Positions 54,865-64,000 of a stretch of 64,000 nucleotides of DNA are shown piece after piece. The notes beneath the pieces are model-generated. The model saw only the letters and a program-made list of their open reading frames with translations. It had not been told where the DNA came from and did no database searches. The stretch spans positions 2,474,243 to 2,538,242 of the forward strand of contig JANQAD010000001.1 in NCBI GenBank assembly GCA_024707205.1, written 5' to 3'. Numbering within the stretch: the first letter of the stretch is position 1; every line of letters begins with the position of its first letter. The position numbers and the translations under genes are program-made. Source of the stretch: Demequina sp. GTDB taxonomy: Bacteria; Actinomycetota; Actinomycetes; Actinomycetales; Demequinaceae.

Positions 54865-56543
54865 CGTCCCACGGACGAGGCCTCCAGAAGTTCAATCGCG
54901 TGGGCCCTCGCGGCACTTGACGACTCTTGGCCGGAGAGCAATCGGGCAATCTCCGTAATCCGGTCATCGCCGAGTACAGAGTGGACCTGGCTGCGCGTCA
55001 CCACGCCGTCCGTCGCCTTCGCTACGACGATGTGAGCGTCCGCGAATGCGGCCACTTGCGCGAGGTGGGTGACCACGAGCACCTGGTGGGTCTTGGCGAG
55101 CTCGGAGAGCCGTTGACCCACCGCGAGGGCGGCTTTTCCGCCTACGCCGGCGTCGACCTCGTCGAAGACGAAGGTGTGACCCGGATGGGCCGAGCGGCCC
55201 GCGAGCGCCACCTCGATCGCGAGCATGATGCGCGAGAGCTCTCCCCCGCTGGCCGCGTCGGCGACGGGGCGGGGAACGGCCCCAGGGTGGGCGGCAAGGG
55301 TCATGGCAACCGCGTCGGCGCCCGACGGGCCTGGCTGGGTTGGCTCGATCGTCACCCCGAACTCGGCGTCGGCCATGGCAAGCTGCGCGAGTTCCTTCGC
55401 GACCGCGGTCGCCAGGGCGTCGGCGGCGGCGCGGCGTCCGCCGGAGACGCGCGCTGCGAGGTCCACGACGCGAGCCTCGCACCGGCGCTCGTGCTCGCGC
55501 CGGTTCGCGAGCGTCTCGTCCCATGCGTCATCTGCGGCAACGGTCTCTCTCGCTCGCGCGGCGTGGGCGAGCACCCCATCGAGATCGGTGGAGAGCCGAC
55601 GCTGCAGGCCGGCTATCGCGGAGCGGCGGGTGTGCAGCTCGTCGAGGCTCGCGCCGTCCGCGTCGAGCCCGTCGAGGTACCGCGCCAGCTCGGTCGCGAG
55701 GTCTGCGGCGCCGTATCGGAGCCCGGCGATGCGCTGTGCGAGGTCCTCCAGGACGGGCTCGTGTCTCGCCGCGCCGGCGAGCGCCCGCGCGGCAGCGTCT
55801 AGCACGCCGATGGCGTTGACCTCGTCGTCGCCTGCGAGAATCGACTGGGCCGCTCCGGCGGCGGCGCGCACCTCGGCTGAGTTCTCCAGCACCGCGATCC
55901 GGGCGGCGAGCTCGTCGTCCTCGTGCGGCTGTGGGTCAACGGCGTCGATCGCCTCAAGATCCGCGCGGAGAGCCTCGATCACGGCCCTCTGCGTTGCGGC
56001 GCCCGACTCCATCTCGGCCAGGGCCGCGCGGGCATCCGCCCAGGCAGACCAGGCCTCGCGGTACTCGGACAGCACCGCGTCGTGGTCGGGACCCGCGAAC
56101 GCGTCGAGAGTAGCCCGCTGCTTCGCGGGGGTCCTGAGCCTCACCTGATCCGCCTGACCGTGCACGGTAACCGCGTTCTCGGCAAGTTCGGCGAGCAGCG
56201 ATTGCGGCACGGTCCGGCCGCCGAGCGTCGAGCGTGAGCGAGTGGTGGCACCAACGGTCCGCGCCACGATGACTGTGCCGTCGTCCTCAACCGCGGCGCC
56301 GGCGTCGGCAGCCAACCCGGCCGCAGCGTCGGGCATATCGAGGACCGCTTCGGCGACGGCCTCCGGGGCGCCCGCGCGAACCGTCGCGGCGTCTGCCTTC
56401 GCGCCAAGGATGAGTCCCAGTCCGGTGAGCACCATGGTCTTGCCCGCGCCGGTCTCTCCCGTCACGCACGTCAAACCCGGCCCGAGCGGCACGCGCGCGG
56501 ACTCGATGACGCCAAGATTCTCGATGGCGAGTTCGTGCAGCAC
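54861..56543 (-). CDS. recN: DNA repair protein RecN
   Basis: A 560-residue SMC-like ATPase that acts in double-strand-break repair. It begins at a GTG with LHELAIENLGVIESARVPLG, then Walker A LTCVTGETGAGKTMVLTGLG. Central coiled coils follow (for example LAEMESGAATQRAVIEALRA). The C-terminal signature is PVADAASGGELSRIMLAIEV, and Walker B is HTFVFDEVDAGVGGKAALAV. The start is 2 bp past the nadK stop. No LexA box was noticed directly upstream; it appears to be part of the tlyA-nadK-recN run. Confidence 0.95.
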   Translation of the reverse strand: MLHELAIENLGVIESARVPLGPGLTCVTGETGAGKTMVLTGLGLILGAKADAATVRAGAPEAVAEAVLDMPDAAAGLAADAGAAVEDDGTVIVARTVGATTRSRSTLGGRTVPQSLLAELAENAVTVHGQADQVRLRTPAKQRATLDAFAGPDHDAVLSEYREAWSAWADARAALAEMESGAATQRAVIEALRADLEAIDAVDPQPHEDDELAARIAVLENSAEVRAAAGAAQSILAGDDEVNAIGVLDAAARALAGAARHEPVLEDLAQRIAGLRYGAADLATELARYLDGLDADGASLDELHTRRSAIAGLQRRLSTDLDGVLAHAARARETVAADDAWDETLANRREHERRCEARVVDLAARVSGGRRAAADALATAVAKELAQLAMADAEFGVTIEPTQPGPSGADAVAMTLAAHPGAVPRPVADAASGGELSRIMLAIEVALAGRSAHPGHTFVFDEVDAGVGGKAALAVGQRLSELAKTHQVLVVTHLAQVAAFADAHIVVAKATDGVVTRSQVHSVLGDDRITEIARLLSGQESSSAARAHAIELLEASSVGR

Positions 56544-56545
56544 GC

Positions 56546-57393
56546 TCAGCCGTCCTGGACGGGGCCGCGCCAGCCGTTGATCGGCAGCGAGAACTTGCGC
56601 ACCAAACGTTCGGTGAAGGGTGCGTCGGACATGCGCGCAAGCTTGACGGGCTGCGTGCCGCGGCGCACCTCTACCCTGCCGCCCCGCAGCACGTCGATGC
56701 TCCTGGAACCGTCGAGGACCACCTGCGCCTCGGACTCGGACCGTTCCGTGACCTCCACGGCGAACCACGACTCCGGACCCACAACGAGTGGGCGCGCAAG
56801 AGCGCGTGCGCGGCGAGTGGGACAAAGAGCAGCGCGTCCACGTTGGGCCACAGGATGGGGCCGCCCGCGCTGAACGCGTGAGCGGTGGAGCCCGTGGCGG
56901 TTGACACGACCACCCCGTCGCAGCCGAATGTCGAGACCGGTCGCCCGTCTACCTCGACCGCGAGTTCCACTGTGCGGCGCAGGTTTGCGCGCTCCACCGT
57001 CGCCTCGTTGAGGGCCCACCCGGTCTCGGTGTCGCCGTTTGGCTGCTTCACGAGAACCTCTAGCGTGTTGCGCTCCTCGACCGCGTAGTCGCCGGCGACG
57101 AGGCGCTGGATCGCGTGCCGAATGTCCTCGCGCTCGGCCTCCGCGAGGAACCCGACGTGCCCGAGGTTGATGCCCAGGAGCGGCGTCCCGGTGCCGCGCG
57201 TGATGCTCGCCGCGTGGAGGATCGTCCCGTCGCCGCCGAGGACGACGGCTGCCTCGATCGGCTGGTCGGTGCCCGGCTCGAAAGACGTGCAGATCTCGAT
57301 GCCCTCGGCCTCGAGCGCGCGCGTCACAAGGTCGCCCGCATGCGCGGCATCGGCGCGGTGCGGATTGACCACCACCAGCATCCTGCGGCTCAC
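56546..57393 (-). CDS. nadK: NAD kinase, frameshifted in this sequence
   Basis: A 282-residue enzyme when repaired, phosphorylating NAD to NADP. The GGDG motif is in EAAVVLGGDGTILHAASITR, and NLGHVGFLAEAEREDIRHAI and GCDGVVVSTATGSTAHAFSA are the other two signatures. The frame is lost near 56797; one more C on the plus strand restores HALLARPLVVGPESWFAVEV and the C-terminus LVRKFSLPINGWRGPVQDG. NadK is essential, so the break is probably an assembly error. Start overlaps the tlyA stop. Confidence 0.93.
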
Positions 57394-58187
57394 AGGCGTC
57401 CCTTCGTCACGTGCTCAATCGCGGCCGCAAGGGCCGCACCGGTCAGCTGCGGCCTGCGGCCGTCGTCCCTAGCCTGCCACGCGAGCGATGCCCAGACGAA
57501 GAATTCCACGTTCCCAGTGAGTCCGGGCAGCTGCGAGCGCTCCAGCCTGTGGATAACCGCACCCTCATGTTCGAGCGCGGCGGCAACGGCCGCCACGGCG
57601 GCCGCGTGGTCGTCCGGGCGCGTCACGACGCCTCCAGCGCCCAGCTTTTCGCGGCCCACCTCGAACTGCGGCTTCACCATGAGCACCAGGTCGCCCGACG
57701 CCAGGGTTGCGCACAGCTGTCGCGTCACCAGGGTGAGGGAGATGAAGGACAGGTCCGCCACCACGAGATCGATGGGGCGCGAGAGTATGGACGGTTCCAG
57801 GTCCCTCAGATTGAGGCCCTCGATACACGTGACCCTGGGGTCGGTCCTGAGTTCGTCCACGAGCTGCCCGTGGCCCACGTCGATCGCGGTCACGTGCGCG
57901 GCTCCCCGTTCGAGCAGGACCTGGGTGAAGCCTCCGGTCGAGGCTCCCGCATCGAGGGCGCGGCGACCGCTCACCGCGAGACCGTCAGCGGCGCACGCAT
58001 CGAGCGCGCCGATGAGCTTGTGCGCCGCGCGCGAGACGTAGCCGTCATCGTTGACTGTCAACTGGGCGTCATCGGCGACGTCCATCGATGCGCGAGTGAG
58101 CACGGCGTCGTCAAGCGTCACGGCACCGCGCTCGATGAGGTGTTGCGCGTGGGTGCGCGACCGTGCGAGCCCGCGTGCGACGAGCAC
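57390..58187 (-). CDS. tlyA: TlyA family rRNA 2'-O-methyltransferase / haemolysin-like protein
   Basis: A 265-residue protein with an N-terminal S4 RNA-binding domain (ARGLARSRTHAQHLIERGAV) and an FtsJ-type methyltransferase domain (ALDAGASTGGFTQVLLERGA, IDLVVADLSFISLTLVTRQL, LVLMVKPQFEVG). In mycobacteria TlyA methylates 16S and 23S rRNA and its loss gives capreomycin resistance. The GTG at 58187 is the first standard start, but the family's conserved RLD residues lie upstream of it in frame (ELTRLDRVLVARG), so translation may begin at a CTG at 58203-58205 that overlaps the previous stop as CTGA. Confidence 0.93.
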   Translation of the reverse strand: MLVARGLARSRTHAQHLIERGAVTLDDAVLTRASMDVADDAQLTVNDDGYVSRAAHKLIGALDACAADGLAVSGRRALDAGASTGGFTQVLLERGAAHVTAIDVGHGQLVDELRTDPRVTCIEGLNLRDLEPSILSRPIDLVVADLSFISLTLVTRQLCATLASGDLVLMVKPQFEVGREKLGAGGVVTRPDDHAAAVAAVAAALEHEGAVIHRLERSQLPGLTGNVEFFVWASLAWQARDDGRRPQLTGAALAAAIEHVTKGRL

Positions 58188-58201
58188 GCGGTCCAGGCGC
58201 G

Positions 58202-58372
58202 TCAGCTCTCTTCGCGCAGGCGGTTGCTCAGCGCGTTCTGCACCTTGTCAAAGAAGTCGGCCTGCTCCTCGAGGTCCTCGGGGAGCTCGGTGACGGCCTC
58301 AAGCGCCGCCTTGACCTCCGCCGGGTACTCGACGTCGGCTACGGACTCGCGCGTCTCGTGGATGTCGCTCAT
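58202..58372 (-). CDS. Small conserved acidic protein between HAD phosphatase and tlyA
   Basis: A 56-residue acidic protein: SDIHETRESVADVEYPAEVK, then a helical AALEAVTELPEDLEEQADFF and DKVQNALSNRLREES. The mycobacterial locus has a protein of similar size (Rv1693) at the same place, between the Rv1692 phosphatase and tlyA, which supports real coding. The ATG is 1 bp after the upstream stop, and the stop abuts the likely tlyA start. Function unknown. Confidence 0.78.
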   Translation of the reverse strand: MSDIHETRESVADVEYPAEVKAALEAVTELPEDLEEQADFFDKVQNALSNRLREES

Positions 58373-58373
58373 A

Positions 58374-59378
58374 TCAGGAGGCTACCCCCAAGTGTGGAAG
58401 CGTCTCAACCAGCAACTTCTCTCCGGCGTCCGTGGCGGCCCATGCGGCGCAGCACGCCGCGCGGACCCTATCGATCGCGCTTCCCCCGTCGACCAGGAGA
58501 CGACCCTCGACCACGTGCGCTCTCGCCTCCCCAACGTGCCACCAGTTTCCGTCCTGTCGCGGCGCCGGATGAGTCTCAGCGAGGGAGCGCAGATCAGCGC
58601 CGATGTACGAAGGTCGATGCTCCGGCGGGGCGGTGAGGGTCTCCTTCACGTCACTGACCCCGGTGAGGACGAGCAGGCCGGGGATGCCGGCGGCGCGAGC
58701 TCCCTTGAGGTCGGTGTCGAGCCGGTCTCCGATCACGAGGGGCCGCTGCGAGCCCGCTCTCTTGGCGGCGAGCAGGAACATTCCTGGTTCCGGCTTGCCT
58801 GCCGCTGGCGGGGTTACCCCGGTTGCCGTGACCACGGCGGCCACCAGCGAACCGTTGCCCGGCGCCATGCCGCGCTCCGTGGGCAGGGTGCGGTCGAGGT
58901 TGGTCGCGAAGTAGTGCGCGCCCGCATTGATCGCGTACGCGGCCTCCGCGAGCTCCGCCCAGCCAATGTCCGGCGAGTAGCCCTGGATCACGGCCTCGGG
59001 ATGATCGCCAGCGCCCTCCACCACGGCAAAGCCTTCTGCCTCCACGGCAGTGCGCAGCCCCTTGCCGCCAATTACCAGCACCTTTGCACCAGGCGCGCAG
59101 TGCTCGGCGAGCATCGCTGCCCCCGCTTGCGCCGCGGTGAGGATCTCCTCGTCCACGGCGGGAATGCCCAGGTCGGTCAGATGAGCGGCCACCTCGCCCG
59201 GTTCGCGCGACGCATTATTGGTCACGAAGACCAGCCGCATGCCCGACGCGCGGGCCGCCTTGAGAGCTCCGGGCGCAGTGGGGATGGCGTTGGGTCCCTT
59301 GTAGGCGACGCCGTCGAGGTCCACGAGCGCTACGTCGTAGGCGGTCTCGAGGGGGCCATCGGATCCGATGAGGCTCAT
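58374..59378 (-). CDS. HAD-IIA family sugar/glycerol-phosphate phosphatase
   Basis: A 334-residue HAD hydrolase of the NagD/PGPase type. Motif I is DVALVDLDGVAYKGPNAIPT (Asp nucleophile), motif II is RLVFVTNNASREPGEVAAHL, and the last acids are in RPLVIGDRLDTDLKGARAAG. The mycobacterial homologue at the same place (Rv1692) dephosphorylates glycerol-3-phosphate. An extra C-terminal domain of about 70 residues (ARAHVVEGRLLVDGGSAIDR) is typical of the actinobacterial form. Start overlaps the TPR gene stop by 4 bases. Confidence 0.9.
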   Translation of the reverse strand: MSLIGSDGPLETAYDVALVDLDGVAYKGPNAIPTAPGALKAARASGMRLVFVTNNASREPGEVAAHLTDLGIPAVDEEILTAAQAGAAMLAEHCAPGAKVLVIGGKGLRTAVEAEGFAVVEGAGDHPEAVIQGYSPDIGWAELAEAAYAINAGAHYFATNLDRTLPTERGMAPGNGSLVAAVVTATGVTPPAAGKPEPGMFLLAAKRAGSQRPLVIGDRLDTDLKGARAAGIPGLLVLTGVSDVKETLTAPPEHRPSYIGADLRSLAETHPAPRQDGNWWHVGEARAHVVEGRLLVDGGSAIDRVRAACCAAWAATDAGEKLLVETLPHLGVAS

Positions 59379-60283
59379 GCCGGGTGGTCCTCGTCGAACG
59401 TGTCGTAGACAACCACATCCTCGTCCTCGGCGCCCGCCGGCTCGGAGTCCTTGGGCGGCTCAAGCGCGTCGGCCTCGTCGTTGCGGCCGAGCTCACGCAG
59501 CACGGTGGCCGTGGCCTCGTCGATACGAGCCCGCAGCTCCGGATCGGAAGTCGAGAGGCGCTTGAGCGATACGAGCGCCGCCTCCTTGTCTCCCATGTCG
59601 GCGCGAGCGCCAGCCACGACAATCGCGAGCTCGATGCGACCAGCCGGAGTAAGGCTTGCGGCCTCCGTCTCCTGCGCGAGCGCGATCGCGCGCTCAGGGC
59701 GCCCCAGTCCACGTTCACAATCGGCCATGAGTGGCAGATGCTCGCTCGAGCCGTTGAGCCTGCGAACGGTGCGGAACTCTCTCAGCGCCTCCACATACCG
59801 GCCAGTGGCGTATGCGGTCAGTGCTGCGGCCTCGCGGACCACGTCCACGCGGCCACCGCGCGAGGCGGCCACCATTGCATGCTGATATGCGAGCTCGGGA
59901 TCGGACTCGAGCAGGTTGCCAGCCATGATGAGGTGGCGACCGACGTCTTCCGCGTTCTCCTTGCTCAGTGTTCGGAGCCGCGCGCGCACGGTGCGATCGA
60001 GCTGCCCGTAAACGATCTCTTCCGGGATCTCCGGTGCCGGCGGGCCCGTCTTCACGGGCTTGTCGGCGCGCTGGCCTCCGCGCTGGTCCCCGTCCTTGCG
60101 TGGTGGCCTTGCGCCATGGGGAGCGTCGGTGCGGCGCTTGTCGCCGTCGGTGCGGCGCTTGTCGCCGTCCCCGCTGCGCGGCTTGCCGGCATACCCACGA
60201 GTGTTGGGTGCCCCGCCGCGGCCGGAGGATCCGTTGGGGCGCGGTGCACGAGAGTCGCGCGGGGCGCGGTCGTTCGAGGCCAT
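59375..60283 (-). CDS. TPR-repeat-like protein with basic, disordered N-terminus
   Basis: A 302-residue protein. The first 85 residues are basic and rich in Arg, Gly, Asp and Pro with repeated DKRRTDGDKRRTD units, probably disordered. From about residue 90 it is helical with tetratricopeptide-like features: VGRHLIMAGNLLESDPELAY, ALTAYATGRYVEALREFRTV, MADCERGLGRPERAIALAQE. The tail is acidic. Mycobacteria have a TPR protein (Rv1691) at this position. First gene of the run that ends with the Nudix gene; it lies immediately after the rRNA operon terminator. Confidence 0.83.
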   Translation of the reverse strand: MASNDRAPRDSRAPRPNGSSGRGGAPNTRGYAGKPRSGDGDKRRTDGDKRRTDAPHGARPPRKDGDQRGGQRADKPVKTGPPAPEIPEEIVYGQLDRTVRARLRTLSKENAEDVGRHLIMAGNLLESDPELAYQHAMVAASRGGRVDVVREAAALTAYATGRYVEALREFRTVRRLNGSSEHLPLMADCERGLGRPERAIALAQETEAASLTPAGRIELAIVVAGARADMGDKEAALVSLKRLSTSDPELRARIDEATATVLRELGRNDEADALEPPKDSEPAGAEDEDVVVYDTFDEDHPA

Positions 60284-60323
60284 CTTGCTCCGTTCAGGTG
60301 TGCAGTTATCGTACGCAGAAATG

Positions 60324-60357
60324 ACGAAGGGCCGCCCATCGTTGGGCGGCCCTTCGT
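60324..60357 (-). terminator. Rho-independent terminator of the rRNA operon
   Basis: ACGAAGGGCCGCCCA (60324-60338) and its exact complement (60343-60357) form a 15-bp stem with a 4-base loop, directly downstream of the 5S gene on the minus strand. A CATTTCTG tail follows on that strand. It also separates the rRNA operon from the TPR gene. Confidence 0.92.
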
Positions 60358-60367
60358 TGAAAGAATG

Positions 60368-60484
60368 TCCCGCAGCGACCTACTCTCCCACACCTTCGCA
60401 AGTGCAGTACCATCGGCGCTGAGAGGCTTAGCTTCCGGGTTCGGAATGGGACCGGGCGTTTCCCTCTCGCTATGGCTGCGGAAA
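60368..60484 (-). rRNA. rrf: 5S ribosomal RNA
   Basis: On the minus strand the sequence runs from TTCCGCAGCCATAGCGAGAG through CCATTCCGAACCCGGAAGCT to GGGAGAGTAGGTCGCTGCGG, all standard 5S elements. The two ends pair over about nine positions. Ends are judged from this stem and may be off by one or two bases. Confidence 0.95.
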
Positions 60485-60505
60485 CTCTATGGAGATATAT
60501 CAGTT

Positions 60506-60545
60506 GCCCGACCGTATCTCGGGAACCGCACAGTGGACGCGTAGC
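60506..60545 (-). other. 3' half of the 23S rRNA processing stem
   Basis: This spacer stretch between 23S and 5S is complementary to 63682-63723 on the other side of 23S; for example CACAGTGGACGCG here matches CGCGTCCACTGTG there. The two would pair in the precursor and bring the 23S ends together for RNase III-type cleavage. Confidence 0.8.
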
Positions 60546-60564
60546 AAATCAATAAAATCTGAGG

Positions 60565-63658
<3,094 letters not shown>

Positions 63659-64000
63659 GACACAAAATTACAGATTTCAAAGATGCTCGCGTCCACTGTG
63701 CAGTTCTCAAGGTACGGGTGGGCCCGCCTACCACTGGCGCCTACGTGGTGTGATCCACGCGGTTCATCCAGATCCGACGGTCCGTCCGGCCGATTCAATC
63801 GGCCCGAGGTTGAGCCAAATTTCGATCCCTCAGGACCCAACAGTGTGCCATGTGGCGGCGCTTGCGTTGCTGCGACCGTTCCAGCCCCGAGGGGCGTACT
63901 AGGACGAGCGCTGCTGCGCTGTCACCACGTCGATGTTCCATCCATGAGCTCTCGCCGGCCTGCGTTTGAGGCCGATACGAGTTATGGACAGCTCGAAAGC
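63659..64000 (-). other. 16S-23S internal transcribed spacer (partial)
   Basis: This stretch lies upstream of 23S in the operon. It contains the 5' half of the 23S processing stem at 63682-63723 (GCTCGCGTCCACTGTG and following). I see no tRNA in it. The 16S gene is not reached before the window ends, so at least 340 bases of spacer exist. No coding signal. Confidence 0.85.

Overview
This window is a chromosomal segment of a high-GC actinobacterium. The likely order is Micrococcales, in the Cellulomonadaceae/Demequinaceae neighbourhood; that placement is inferred from gene content and not proven. Supporting signs are an actinobacterial recN-steA-steB-pyrG-Nudix block with tlyA and nadK, a sufR-sufB-sufD-sufC-sufS-sufU-sufT operon laid out as in mycobacteria, a mabA/inhA-like fabG-fabI pair, the mutasome genes imuA', imuB and dnaE2 with actinobacterial LexA boxes, and an actinobacterial-style rRNA spacer. 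No phage, insertion sequence, integrase or CRISPR array was seen.

Layout. 0-10 kb: housekeeping and envelope genes (PAC2 protein, uppP, aldo/keto reductase, M20 peptidase, a DUF2142-like membrane protein), tRNA-Leu(GAG), a repeat-rich non-coding stretch, and a membrane pyrophosphatase whose residues look K+-dependent. 10-20.4 kb: a DNA-damage island on the minus strand holding a LigD-type polymerase/primase, dnaE2, imuB and imuA'. The three mutasome genes each have their own almost identical LexA-box promoter. They are separated by small cargo: barstar, a FitA/VapB-VapC pair, a secreted protein, a lipoprotein and two antitoxin-like DNA-binding proteins. 20.5-30 kb: secreted alpha-amylase, rRNA methyltransferase, SPFH/NfeD pair, ABC ATPase, divergent glgA and glgC, serB. 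30-38 kb: SixA-like phosphatase, fabI-fabG, a lipoprotein, SURF1, an ABC-F protein and the bioYMN biotin transporter. 38-40 kb: zinc metallopeptidase and a small arsenic locus (arsR, arsC and a 15-residue Cys-rich micro-ORF, with no pump). 40.6-47.2 kb: suf Fe-S operon with an IdeR-like box upstream. 47.2-50.2 kb: a second toxin-antitoxin pair, a lipoprotein, ctaA and a PEBP protein. 50.2-60.3 kb: Nudix, pyrG, steB, steA, recN, nadK, tlyA, a 56-residue protein, a HAD phosphatase and a TPR protein. 60.3-64 kb: terminator, 5S, 23S and spacer of an rRNA operon that reads leftwards; 16S lies beyond the right end.

Data quality matters here. Seven genes (imuB, glgA, metallopeptidase, arsR, pyrG, steB, nadK) carry nine short indels, mostly in C/G runs or short repeats. 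pyrG and nadK are normally essential, and every affected gene is restored by one or two base changes, so most of these are probably assembly errors and not pseudogenes.

The features most worth following up are the shared SOS promoter of the dispersed mutasome, the Cys-rich ars micro-ORF, a strongly over-represented 10-mer (GCCCGACGCT), 9-bp-period GTGACG repeats in two non-coding regions, and the K+-dependent signature in the pyrophosphatase.
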